From: QYOJ01 sp964642545
GTDB lineage: Bacteria; Bacteroidota; Bacteroidia; Bacteroidales; FEN-979
Assembly (NCBI GenBank): GCA_964642545.1
Contig: CAZXQU010000003.1
Location: forward strand, 23,599 to 87,598
DNA: 64,000 nt
Direction of reading: 5' to 3'
Under the pieces are notes generated by a model. It saw only the letters and a program-made list of their open reading frames with translations. It was not told where the DNA came from and searched no databases. This document shows, one piece after another, positions 25,165-34,155 of this stretch. A program made the translations under genes and the position numbers. Each line of letters starts with the position of its first letter. The first letter of the stretch is position 1.

Positions 25165-26880
25165 ATGGCTACATCGTTTACACTGGGATGGATCGATTAT
25201 ACGATCATGGTTGTCTATTTCTTGTTTGTCCTGGGTATTGGTTATGCTCTGAAACGATACATGAAATCCAGTGCCGACTTTTTAACTGGTGGTAAATCAA
25301 TTCCCGCATGGATTACAGGACTGGCATTTATTTCAACCAACCTGGGAGCTCTCGAAGTGATGGGGATGGCGGCATCCGGGGCAAAATACGGGATGATTAC
25401 GACACATTTTTACTGGATAGGAGCAATCCCGGCGATGATCTTCCTCGGATTATTCATGATGCCATTCTACTATGGTTCCAAAGCCCGTTCAGTTCCAGAG
25501 TATCTTAAGATGCGTTTCGATGAGAAGACCCGTGGATTCAATGCGTTGTCATTTGCCATCATGACCATCTTCGCAAGCGGGATTTCCATGTACGCGCTGG
25601 CAATGTTAATGGAGACCCTTCTTGGCTGGAACTTCACGTTAAGTATTTTCATCTCTGCTCTTATCGTCCTGGTTTACACCTACCTCGGAGGGTTGAAATC
25701 GGCTATTTACAACGAAGTTCTCCAGTTTTTTCTCATCGTGATCGGCTTTCTTCCACTTGTTTTTCTCGGACTGATCAGTATTGGTGGATGGGAGGGACTC
25801 ACGAAGCAACTAGCTGAGGTTGCAACAAGCCATGGATATGCTGCCGGAGCCTATACTGAAACCTGGAAGCCTGTTGCTCATGCGGCAGACAACCCGATGG
25901 GCGTTGAATGGTTCGGTTTGGTTATGGGGCTTGGTTTTGTTCTTTCTTTCGGATACTGGTGCACTAACTTCCTGGTTGTTCAGCGTGCAATGGCTGCAGG
26001 ATCAATGTCGGCAGCCCGCAAAACACCGTTGATCGGGGCGCTCCCAAAGATGTTTATACCTTTTTTGGTGATTGTTCCCGGGATGATCGCCATGGCACTT
26101 ACATCGGATCCCAACAGCGGTTTCGCGCTTCCGATAAAAGGTAACTCTTACGATTATGACAAAGTCATTCCAATGATGCTGGGATATTACTTTCCAACCG
26201 GAGTTTTAGGACTTGGCCTTACTGCCCTGATGGCCTCGTTCATGTCGGGGATGGCCGGGAATGTAACAGCATTCAATACAGTTTGGACCTATGATATCTA
26301 CCAGAGTTATATCAGCCCGAACCGGTCGGACAAACACTATCTCTGGGTAGGACAGATGGCTACTATATTTGGGATTCTGGTAAGTATCGGGGCGGCATAT
26401 ATGGCGCGACTATTCAATAACGTCATGGATTTCCTGCAACTGATCTTTGCCTTCATCAATGCCCCGCTCTTCGCCACATTCCTTCTTGGAATGTTCTGGC
26501 GACGAACTACGGGAAATGGCGCCTTCTTCGGACTTTTATCAGGCACTGCTGCGGCAGCCATCCACCACGGACTCACACAGCCCGCAGGAGCTACTTCACT
26601 CATCAAGGGAGGATGGCTTGGAACAGTAGTTCACATCTATCCCAGCGAAATGGCCCAGAATTTCTGGACCGGCATTTTCGCCTTTTTTACCTGTTTACTG
26701 CTTACGATTATCATTTCATTGCTGACAAAACAGACCAAAACAAAAGAGGACCTCGTGGGATTAGTCTATTCACTTACTCCACGGATAAAGGATGAGAGCA
26801 AACACTGGTATCAGCGTCCCCAGTTTCTGGCTATCATTGTTGGTATCATCGCTGTTGTTTTATCAATCATCTTCTGGTAA
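25165..26880 (+). CDS. Sodium:solute symporter (SSS family, SglT-like)
   Basis: The 571-residue protein has about 13-14 membrane segments. It starts with WIDYTIMVVYFLFVLGIGYA and carries SSS features such as SADFLTGGKSIPAW, FISTNLGALEVMGMAASGAK, SVPEYLKMRFDEKTR and FMSGMAGNVTAFNTVW. The family couples Na+ import to uptake of sugars, amino acids or carboxylates. The gene is followed 12 bp later by a two-helix protein, and both probably share the promoter at 25129. Sugar uptake fits the glycosidase-rich surroundings, but that is inference. Confidence 0.92.
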   Translation: MATSFTLGWIDYTIMVVYFLFVLGIGYALKRYMKSSADFLTGGKSIPAWITGLAFISTNLGALEVMGMAASGAKYGMITTHFYWIGAIPAMIFLGLFMMPFYYGSKARSVPEYLKMRFDEKTRGFNALSFAIMTIFASGISMYALAMLMETLLGWNFTLSIFISALIVLVYTYLGGLKSAIYNEVLQFFLIVIGFLPLVFLGLISIGGWEGLTKQLAEVATSHGYAAGAYTETWKPVAHAADNPMGVEWFGLVMGLGFVLSFGYWCTNFLVVQRAMAAGSMSAARKTPLIGALPKMFIPFLVIVPGMIAMALTSDPNSGFALPIKGNSYDYDKVIPMMLGYYFPTGVLGLGLTALMASFMSGMAGNVTAFNTVWTYDIYQSYISPNRSDKHYLWVGQMATIFGILVSIGAAYMARLFNNVMDFLQLIFAFINAPLFATFLLGMFWRRTTGNGAFFGLLSGTAAAAIHHGLTQPAGATSLIKGGWLGTVVHIYPSEMAQNFWTGIFAFFTCLLLTIIISLLTKQTKTKEDLVGLVYSLTPRIKDESKHWYQRPQFLAIIVGIIAVVLSIIFW

Positions 26881-26892
26881 GGAGGAATTTAT

Positions 26893-27105
26893 ATGGAAAT
26901 TGACATCAGGTTACCCATAGGCTTCATGTTTGCGTTGCTTGGATTGCTTCTGCTCATTTTTGGGCTGACTACAGAAGGTGATCCCGAACTCTACAAACGA
27001 TCTCTCGAGATCAATGTCAACCTCTGGTCAGGGTCCCTGATGATTATTTTTGGGGGACTCATGCTCCTGTTCGGCTTGCGTGCTAAACGATCAAAAACCA
27101 AATAA
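26893..27105 (+). CDS. Two-helix small membrane protein coupled to the SSS symporter
   Basis: This 70-residue ORF has two hydrophobic helices (FMFALLGLLLLIFGLT and WSGSLMIIFGGLMLLFGL) separated by a polar loop (YKRSLEINVNLW), with a basic C-terminus. It has a good ribosome binding site (GGAGGAATTT) in the 12-bp gap after the symporter, and its stop is separated by one base from the ogt ATG. I recall similar small proteins behind SSS transporters in other bacteria but cannot verify this here. A subunit, stabiliser or chaperone of the symporter is the best guess. Confidence 0.75.
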   Translation: MEIDIRLPIGFMFALLGLLLLIFGLTTEGDPELYKRSLEINVNLWSGSLMIIFGGLMLLFGLRAKRSKTK

Positions 27106-27106
27106 A

Positions 27107-27589
27107 ATGAAATCTATTAAAAGGGCTTATTTCAAATGCCCGATTGGCTACGTCGAAATCACCGGAACTAATCATGGCATTCAATCAGTGACAATCGCTG
27201 ATGAGAAAACGAAAAAGTGGTTCGTCCCCCTCTGCCTGCGCGAAGCCGTTTACCAGCTGAAAGAGTATTTTGACGGAAAGCGCCAGATCTTTACGTTGAA
27301 GCTGGACATCATGGGAACTGAGTTTCAGATGAAAGTTTGGGAGGAGATTGAGAAAATTCCTTATGGGAAGACAATTACCTACCATCAACTCGCTGAGCGT
27401 ATTGGCGACCCAAAAGCCTTCAGAGCAGTTGGCCAGGCCGACTCCAAAAATCCTGTATGGATTGTCATCCCTTGTCATCGTGTTATCGGAAATGATGGAA
27501 AACTTGTAGGGTATGCCGGAGGCCTCTGGCGGAAAAAGTGGTTACTGGAACATGAACAGGCATTTGCACAAAAAGACCTCTTTTTCTAA
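27107..27589 (+). CDS. ogt: Methylated-DNA-protein cysteine S-methyltransferase
   Basis: Starting at the ATG at 27107 (a longer frame upstream overlaps the previous gene and is unlikely), the protein has 160 residues. It has the MGMT active-site motif IPCHRVIG with the acceptor Cys, the helix-turn-helix region YGKTITYHQLAERIGDPKAF with the Arg finger (FRAVGQA), and the C-terminal YAGGLWRKKWLLEHE. It repairs O6-alkylguanine in DNA in a suicide reaction. It is adjacent to the small membrane protein stop and may be co-transcribed with the symporter. Confidence 0.94.
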   Translation: MKSIKRAYFKCPIGYVEITGTNHGIQSVTIADEKTKKWFVPLCLREAVYQLKEYFDGKRQIFTLKLDIMGTEFQMKVWEEIEKIPYGKTITYHQLAERIGDPKAFRAVGQADSKNPVWIVIPCHRVIGNDGKLVGYAGGLWRKKWLLEHEQAFAQKDLFF

Positions 27590-27644
27590 TTACGATTAAT
27601 CCGATTCTCATTTACGAATTTTAGCTACAATACACGATTTTCTT

Positions 27645-30455
27645 ATGAAACTTTCATGTAAGACTTTTCTCAGCTTAGCGCTGATCTTAATTATTATTCC
27701 CGCATATCCCCAAATTTCAGGATTGACATTTTGTGAACCGGATGACATTGCCTTGAAAGCGATTCAGATGGATGGTGGTGATATACTTAAACTCCCCTAT
27801 GAGATCCCATTCTATACCCTTTTAATGGATGATAACTACTTTGCCTCCTTCTATTCTCCGCCTGAGTATACAAACGGTAAAATTTTATTTGTTCTCGGCG
27901 ATTCAATCCAAGGGACCGTCACGTTTGATACGATGTTCAGGCCTGGATTGAAATACAGTATCCGGTTTACGAATACTAGCCATACCGATCATCAGATTGA
28001 GAACCTCGTCCCCCTGGGAGAGGGGAGTGATAAGGTCTATATCTCAGCCGAAGGGCCTAAAGAGTGGCCCGATTACCTCTGCAGGTCAAAACTCTACCGT
28101 CCGGGTTACGGACCTGTTGGTGTGATCCTTCCCGATAATGCCTGGCACCTTGGCTTTGCAGATATGCGTATCAATGATTCACTTTCGCTGGTGGCGCTTG
28201 CCCGCCGCACAAACCGCGATCGTGAACGAACCAAACTTGACCGTTGGGCTGTAACACTGCAACCGGGTGGCTGGGTGGAATATACAATCTGGGCCGATGT
28301 TCATTCTGGCGAGTGGCATGAGGGCATCAAAATGATGTTCCAGGAGAGGTGGCTGTATGATCTGGATACTTTTGACCTGGCTATGTTTGAACGGGAGGAT
28401 CTCAAATGGATGAATCACTCGTATATCATGCTTCTGCAGTTTGCCTGGGACAAGAAATTTTACGACTGGAAATCAAAAAAATACAATTTTTATACTAGTC
28501 TATTTGAATTCGATTCATTAACGGGAGGTTACGATATTTTTACTCTCTGGCCAACATGGCCTCGCCTTGGACTCGACCAGAGGAATCAATGGGATATGTA
28601 TCGGGACCTTCCGGGAGGCATCGATGAGCTGAGAAGGCAATCCGATTTTGCTCATGCAAATGGTAAAAAATATTTCATCTCCTACAATCCCTGGGATGAA
28701 TCAGGAAGAAAAGAGGAGCATCTCAACGGAATGGGAGAGCTTCTCAGACTGGTGGATGCAGACGGAGTGGTTCTCGATACCCGTGGCGCCTCCAGCTATG
28801 AGTTACAGGCAACTGCTGACAACGTAAAGCCCGGAATCATTATGTACAGTGAAGGGATGGCAGTTCCCCGCGACATGCCGGGGATCGTATCAGGTCGTGT
28901 TCATGATGCACTTGTTCTTCCTCCACCAGTGAATCTGAATAAGCTGATCAAGCCCGATTTTGCTATTTTCCGTGTTCTTCAATTAGCCGACGACAGGTTG
29001 CATCGCGAACTCGCATGCGCTTTCTTCAATGGGTATGGTATAGAGATCAATACCATGAAACCGGGCCGTCCTGAATGGATAAGAGAAGAGTATGACTATC
29101 TGGGAAAGACTACCAAAATCCTTCGGGAAAACAGCGCTGTATTTCACAATTACAATTACATGCCATTACTTCCCACAAAAACAGACAGTGTTTATGTTAA
29201 CCGCTGGAGTGATGGCGTTAAAACACTCTATACAATCCTCAGTATGAAGCCTGCCGGATTTTCCGGTAAGCTGTTTGAAGTTACCCCGATGCCGGATAAC
29301 TATCACTATGTTGATCTGTGGAACCACCAGGAAGTGATTCCCACAGAGGCTAAGGGAAGGTATATGATCCCAATTGAATTAGAGCCTTTCAACAAATCCT
29401 GGGTCCATTCCCGCAAAGAAGGTGTCGTTGGCTGTATTGCTCTCTTTCCATCGCTCCTGAATGTAAGCGTCAAAGCAGATACCCTCTATTTTTCTGCTTC
29501 TGCGGATGCCGGAACCCGGATCGTACTGACTGGACAGGATCCATCATACCAGGTAAAAAGTTTTGAATTTTCATCCACAGATCGTGCTATTGCCTGCTGG
29601 GACTATTTCCCACAATCAACGAAGAAGATTGTAATTCAGCTATTTAACAAAGGTGAACTCCTGGATGAAAGGGTTGTTCAATTAGATAACAGCATACCCC
29701 GTCTCATCTCCAGTGTTGAACGAACCACACCTGTTAGAAAATGTCCTGACGGGATGGTGAAAATCCCTGCCGGAAAATTCCGGTTCTATACCAAACGTGC
29801 CCCGGAGACCCTTGAACCCTTTATTCCGCTACCTGTTCATACTGATACCGTTCTACTTGATATGACCGGGTTCTTCATGGACCGTTATCCGGTTACGAAC
29901 ACCGCGTGGATGACCTTCGTACTGGAGACCAACTACAAACCTACCGACACTGCTAATTATTTGAGACATTGGATTGATGGACAAATTCCTGAGGGTGAGG
30001 AAGATTTTCCGGTTACCTATGTGAATATGGAGGATGCGAAAGCGTATGCGTTATGGGTGGTCAAGCGCCTCCCAACAGAGGCCGAATGGCAGTATGCTGC
30101 CCAGGGAGGAGATATGCTAAAATATCCTTTGGGAAACGAAATGGATAGTTTGTGCTGCAACTACAACCTGAATCATCCCACACCTGTGAACCAATTCCCG
30201 TGCGGAGCAAGTCCATTCGGAGTGGAAGACCTGGTTGGAAATATCTGGCAGATGACGAACGACATCTATGACGATGGAAGCTATTACTTCAATAGTATCC
30301 GGGGAGGTAGTTATTACCACCCGGATGCCAGTATCTGGTATGTAACGGGAGGGGTGCTGCCTGCAGACCATCCTGAGATGTTATTGATGATTGGTCCCGG
30401 ACTGGACCGAAATGGTACGGTTGGCTTCAGGTTGGTAAAAGATATGGCCAAGTGA
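27645..30455 (+). CDS. Secreted GH-like TIM-barrel protein fused to a SUMF1/FGE-like domain
   Basis: The 936-residue product has a signal peptide (FLSLALILIIIPAYPQ). A beta-sandwich region follows (LDRWAVTLQPGGWVEYTIWA), then a barrel-like domain at about 260-560 with acidic strand ends (KKYFISYNPWDESG, ADGVVLDTRGASSYE, GIIMYSEGMA), which looks like an uncharacterised glycosidase-type barrel, possibly DUF6259. From about 700 there is a formylglycine-generating-enzyme-like domain (CPDGMVKIPAGKFRF, FFMDRYPVTNTAWM, RLPTEAEWQYAAQGG, GNIWQMTNDIYDDGSYY, SIRGGSYYHPD, GTVGFRLV). The paired cysteines expected after RGGS are absent, so it is probably a binding module, not a sulfatase activator. Confidence 0.75.
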   Translation: MKLSCKTFLSLALILIIIPAYPQISGLTFCEPDDIALKAIQMDGGDILKLPYEIPFYTLLMDDNYFASFYSPPEYTNGKILFVLGDSIQGTVTFDTMFRPGLKYSIRFTNTSHTDHQIENLVPLGEGSDKVYISAEGPKEWPDYLCRSKLYRPGYGPVGVILPDNAWHLGFADMRINDSLSLVALARRTNRDRERTKLDRWAVTLQPGGWVEYTIWADVHSGEWHEGIKMMFQERWLYDLDTFDLAMFEREDLKWMNHSYIMLLQFAWDKKFYDWKSKKYNFYTSLFEFDSLTGGYDIFTLWPTWPRLGLDQRNQWDMYRDLPGGIDELRRQSDFAHANGKKYFISYNPWDESGRKEEHLNGMGELLRLVDADGVVLDTRGASSYELQATADNVKPGIIMYSEGMAVPRDMPGIVSGRVHDALVLPPPVNLNKLIKPDFAIFRVLQLADDRLHRELACAFFNGYGIEINTMKPGRPEWIREEYDYLGKTTKILRENSAVFHNYNYMPLLPTKTDSVYVNRWSDGVKTLYTILSMKPAGFSGKLFEVTPMPDNYHYVDLWNHQEVIPTEAKGRYMIPIELEPFNKSWVHSRKEGVVGCIALFPSLLNVSVKADTLYFSASADAGTRIVLTGQDPSYQVKSFEFSSTDRAIACWDYFPQSTKKIVIQLFNKGELLDERVVQLDNSIPRLISSVERTTPVRKCPDGMVKIPAGKFRFYTKRAPETLEPFIPLPVHTDTVLLDMTGFFMDRYPVTNTAWMTFVLETNYKPTDTANYLRHWIDGQIPEGEEDFPVTYVNMEDAKAYALWVVKRLPTEAEWQYAAQGGDMLKYPLGNEMDSLCCNYNLNHPTPVNQFPCGASPFGVEDLVGNIWQMTNDIYDDGSYYFNSIRGGSYYHPDASIWYVTGGVLPADHPEMLLMIGPGLDRNGTVGFRLVKDMAK

Positions 30456-30483
30456 TTTTACCGGACAGGTTAGATTGACTCTT

Positions 30484-31152
30484 TTAGTTGGTCAGATACA
30501 TTATAATGTACTGATTTCCATCAATCAGAATGGCCCAGGGAGACCATCCCTGACCAGATTTGTTTGTGATCCCACTCCTCATTTCCGTTAAGCCATTGTA
30601 AACCTGTACATTCCATGCCATGGTTGAGTTCAGGGGAATTTTAACAAAAAGCAGGTTTAGAGCCCCTCTGACAAGGGTATAACCAAAAGGTACGTAACCC
30701 ATTGCATCATACTTATTGATCGTACTGCTTAGCCCCTGGTTCGAATATACGGCATTCTGGATAGTCCAAGCAGTTGCCGAGTTCTGAAATTTCAGGAACA
30801 ATACATAATAGATCCCATCGTAATAGCCAATCTCTTTGGGAACAAAGTTCTCTTTCCCCATGGCGGTGATACCATTTTCCAGGGCAATATCACTGGTGTA
30901 CGTATTCAAATACCAGGCAGTAATGCCTAATGTCTGATCATTGATGTAGAGCACATAAAGGCTTACAACCTGGCCGTTAGGGTCAGGAGCCACTTCAATG
31001 CCAACCGGTAAGTACCCCTGATTGACTTTCTTGGTAATCTCATTGGAAAGAAAGTTCGTATTTCCTGATTTGTACCATTCTAACACCCAGTTCTGTGAAA
31101 ATAGCAGTGTAGAGGAAAGAACTATCACCAGAGTAAAGAAAAGCTTTTTCAT
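30484..31152 (-). CDS. Secreted repeat protein of unknown function
   Basis: From the ATG at 31152 the protein has 222 residues with a signal peptide (MKKLFFTLVIVLSSTLLFSQ). The mature part consists of about four loosely repeated units of 45-55 residues, each with a tryptophan near its start and a GYxP(V/F)G motif (NQGYLPVGIEV, AMGYVPFGYTL). The layout recalls bacterial tandem repeat domains of polyglycine-hydrolase type, but I do not recognise the family. The longer upstream frame overlaps the CAP-SPOR gene and is rejected as start. It lies 40 bp after that gene. Confidence 0.72.
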   Translation of the reverse strand: MKKLFFTLVIVLSSTLLFSQNWVLEWYKSGNTNFLSNEITKKVNQGYLPVGIEVAPDPNGQVVSLYVLYINDQTLGITAWYLNTYTSDIALENGITAMGKENFVPKEIGYYDGIYYVLFLKFQNSATAWTIQNAVYSNQGLSSTINKYDAMGYVPFGYTLVRGALNLLFVKIPLNSTMAWNVQVYNGLTEMRSGITNKSGQGWSPWAILIDGNQYIIMYLTN

Positions 31153-31192
31153 AGTTGGTTGGATTTGGATTACCAAAGATATAAAATACCGG

Positions 31193-32122
31193 TTATTGTT
31201 TAAACAACCAGGCGTCTTTGTAGAGGGTTTTTGCTTCACTGAGCCGGCGAGTAGCCTCATCACGGTCAGCTGAATCAAATATAGAAACCCTCACTTTCTC
31301 ACCGTTTTGAAGGATTTTTGATTGCTGGTAGCCTTTGGCAAGCAATTGCTGAACAACTTTTTCAGCCTCTTTTAATGGAAGTTGGCTTTTTACAATGATG
31401 TAATAGTGTCCACTTTCCGGGGTGCTCTGCACCACTGCTTCTGAGGCCTCAGGCCGATTAGGATCTGGTGCGGTTTCCAGAGGTTTTAAAGAGATAATAT
31501 CGGATTTTGGGTCAGGAGGCTTCTGACCACATACATAGGAAATTCCCTCAGGGTCAGCAACTTCTCCAAACCAAACTGCTGCATAATTCTGACAGATACC
31601 AATCCCGATAGCATTCCATTGCTTTCCTTCCCATTTCCCCGTATTCATGAGAAAACCATTGAAATAATCAAACGATCTCCAGAAAGCGATCACACTGTCG
31701 ATCATAACTGCACCGTTTTCCCAATAAACGATCTCATAACCCTTTCCGGGATATCCTGAGAGTTCTTTTGGCTTATCCCAAACCGAATTCTTTTTATCCT
31801 CATCACGCGGGTAACAAAACGGCTTCCAGGGTCCTTTATCTGACCAGGAGTGAAAATTGCATGGTTCAACATCCGGATTATGGAAGAAAAGGTCCTTCAC
31901 ATGGGTGTTAGCGACATAACATAAAGACCGCGACAATGTAATAGGAGGGAGGTCATACTGGCGTCGGTATTCATTGATCATCCTGTAAAGTTTCGATTCT
32001 GCTTCAGAGATGCAAAAACTCTCTGGAACCTCACTTACCTGAATGATCTTGGTCTGAGCCTCTAATCCAGCGTAGCAGAAAAGGAGAAAGAGGATTAGTA
32101 TTATTGATTTTTTACCAGCCAT
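31193..32122 (-). CDS. Secreted CAP-domain protein with C-terminal SPOR domain
   Basis: The 309-residue product has a signal peptide (ILILFLLFCYAGLEAQ) and a CAP/SCP domain (about 40-195) with SKLYRMINEYRRQYDLPPI, LCYVANTHVKDL, EIVYWENG and WNAIGIGICQNYAAVWFG. The last 70 residues (HYYIIVKSQLPLKEAEKV ... VRVSIFDSADRDEATRRL) form a SPOR domain, which binds denuded peptidoglycan. This suggests a cell-wall-associated CAP protein at division sites or cell envelope. Its start overlaps the end of the DUF2961 gene by 22 bp, so the two are probably translationally coupled. Confidence 0.85.
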   Translation of the reverse strand: MAGKKSIILILFLLFCYAGLEAQTKIIQVSEVPESFCISEAESKLYRMINEYRRQYDLPPITLSRSLCYVANTHVKDLFFHNPDVEPCNFHSWSDKGPWKPFCYPRDEDKKNSVWDKPKELSGYPGKGYEIVYWENGAVMIDSVIAFWRSFDYFNGFLMNTGKWEGKQWNAIGIGICQNYAAVWFGEVADPEGISYVCGQKPPDPKSDIISLKPLETAPDPNRPEASEAVVQSTPESGHYYIIVKSQLPLKEAEKVVQQLLAKGYQQSKILQNGEKVRVSIFDSADRDEATRRLSEAKTLYKDAWLFKQ

Positions 32123-34110
32123 GATTCCGGTGGTCGTTCTTGTTTTGCACTGTAATACAATGTTTTACCCGGATCAAGGATACGTGCGTAAAAAGCATAT
32201 CCACCCAGGTTATTTTCAATCTTGAGAAGAAGTTTATTCCACCCTACACGCAGATGCACAGTGAGTATAACCTGATCGGGTTCCGCAATTCTGACGCCCA
32301 GAAAGCGGTATATCTCCTTGTTATTAAAAAAAACCTTTGCCCCATCGTCACTTCCAATCATCAGCAAGACATCTTTTTCCTGCAAGGTATAGATATACGT
32401 CAGGGCATAGGTTACAACCAGCTCATTGGGATCAACTTTATCCCTTAGTGAAAAATAACCATTCTCAGGTGTTCTTACGTATTTCCAGCGAATAGGTTGC
32501 CCTCCGACACCGCCAAACCTCATATCCGTATCAATATTCAACTCGGGGGGATAGATTGAATCGATTCCCAGTCGCTGGGTTTCAGTGATCCGTGGATTGG
32601 GGAAAGGGCCAAGAATATACCAGTTGGGAATGAATGTTCGCTTCGGAATAATATCGGCTCCGTCAAATCCAATTAGGTATCCGGTAGATTTTGGATCTTT
32701 TCCGGTAACTGTTATCTGCAGGTTAATTTTACTATACCCTGGAATAATATCTGTTAACGAAACCTTGCCGCCAGCCTGTAAGTGAGGTGCATACCCATTA
32801 AATTTACCAACTAGTTGCTGCTGGCAATAGATCTCAAAATCACCATAATCAGGACCTTTGCTGAAATAGAGGTCTATCTGGTATCCCGATTCAAACATCT
32901 TTTCGAGGTTTATCTTAATCACCGATCCGCTATCGGTCCCAATCAGAAGATGTTTCCCTTCGCTCCAGTCGGGACTAAGGTCAGAGACATCGATAACTTC
33001 ATTGGGAATCCTGTCCAATGACATTGGAAGGTCTTCAGCCTCTATCAGGTTGTTGGGGGTAATCTGTGAGAGAACTACCCGGTTCCCCGCTTTGGGAAGA
33101 GTTGGTAACGCAAAATGATCCTCCAGCTGATACCAATAAACAGTACTGCTGTAATCTGCAATCACCTGGTTTGCATGTCCATGTTCAATAGTAAACAAGA
33201 TGTGCTTTTTAAAGGGGATGGGATCCGTGATATTCAGACGATAGGCGGATATCCTTCCCAGACTGTCATCTTTGAGAATCAAACCGTTATAAGGGCCTGC
33301 AAATTCTCCCTGGTTGAAATACCAACCACTGGAGAAATAATCCTCAGTTCCTGTCCCAACAATGGAAGGTCTCTTTTCACTGTCAACATAGATCATCTCA
33401 TTCCCTTCAAGGTAAGAGAAACTCCCGTCATAAGACTGGACCTGGAGATTGACACCAACTACATGACCCTGACCGTCGGCCTTCAGAATGGTATAGTTCG
33501 AGTCATAATCAGTGCGGATATCCCGGTTCCAATAAGAATGAAAATAACCAACACTCCTGTCAAGATACCCCTCCAATTTGAAATAGTTAATCTGGTAATA
33601 AAAGGCATTAACCTCCTGGGTCGTCTCGTTAACTATCTGAATTCTTGCAGATTTCTCGAACGGCATCAGGAAATAACAAACATAGCCGCCACTCGTCATG
33701 CCAAGGTATTGTGAGACATACTGCCGGTACTCGAACGCACATCCGAAAAAATCACCTAAAGGGACATTTACAGAAGGGACCTCTTCATCATCCCAATACA
33801 TCTTTATCACCAATCTTCTCAGAAAGTTGGGATCCCTTGAGTCGACCGTGAACCAGATTCGTGTGATGACACCTGGGCCGGTAACATTCAGGATGGTAGC
33901 AGTTACTCCCGGACCAATTGTGATCCTGTCATTGTTTTGGCCTGCCGAATCGGTACTCGCAACCTGGTACTGTTTGGCTGTTTTGGTATAAGGGAGAGAA
34001 GCCGGAGATAACAATCTCTCCAGATCTGCCCTGTTTGTTGAGGGATTGCAGCCCGAAAAGATCAATCCCACAAACCCTGATATTAGAACAACTAGTGGAG
34101 ATAACTTCAT
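32101..34110 (-). CDS. DUF2961 (GH172) lipoprotein with C-terminal PA14-like module
   Basis: The 669-residue protein has a lipobox (GLIFSGC, Cys21). The DUF2961 core spans about 40-370 with GPGVITRIWFTVDSRDPNFL, VNVPLGDFFG, YFLMPFEKSARI, GTGTEDYFSSGWYFN and FTIEHGHANQV. DUF2961 is now GH172, whose characterised members act on furanosides such as alpha-D-fructofuranosides and D-arabinofuranosides. The C-terminal part (WYILGPFPNP ... VLLMIGSDDGAKVFFNN) looks like a PA14/NPCBM-type binding module. It lies in the glycosidase island, 45 bp after the GH63-like gene. Confidence 0.88.
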   Translation of the reverse strand: MKLSPLVVLISGFVGLIFSGCNPSTNRADLERLLSPASLPYTKTAKQYQVASTDSAGQNNDRITIGPGVTATILNVTGPGVITRIWFTVDSRDPNFLRRLVIKMYWDDEEVPSVNVPLGDFFGCAFEYRQYVSQYLGMTSGGYVCYFLMPFEKSARIQIVNETTQEVNAFYYQINYFKLEGYLDRSVGYFHSYWNRDIRTDYDSNYTILKADGQGHVVGVNLQVQSYDGSFSYLEGNEMIYVDSEKRPSIVGTGTEDYFSSGWYFNQGEFAGPYNGLILKDDSLGRISAYRLNITDPIPFKKHILFTIEHGHANQVIADYSSTVYWYQLEDHFALPTLPKAGNRVVLSQITPNNLIEAEDLPMSLDRIPNEVIDVSDLSPDWSEGKHLLIGTDSGSVIKINLEKMFESGYQIDLYFSKGPDYGDFEIYCQQQLVGKFNGYAPHLQAGGKVSLTDIIPGYSKINLQITVTGKDPKSTGYLIGFDGADIIPKRTFIPNWYILGPFPNPRITETQRLGIDSIYPPELNIDTDMRFGGVGGQPIRWKYVRTPENGYFSLRDKVDPNELVVTYALTYIYTLQEKDVLLMIGSDDGAKVFFNNKEIYRFLGVRIAEPDQVILTVHLRVGWNKLLLKIENNLGGYAFYARILDPGKTLYYSAKQERPPESWLVKNQ

Positions 34111-34155
34111 GATTTCCTGATTCAGTTTTGCAATTGCAAAGGTCTAAAAAGTTCC

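Noticed and set aside
30484..31278. Longer start for the repeat protein at 31278
   Set aside because: It would overlap the CAP-SPOR gene, while the ATG at 31152 opens a perfect signal peptide.
33115..33714. 199-aa plus-strand ORF inside the DUF2961 gene
   Set aside because: Antisense shadow of a recognised GH172 lipoprotein.
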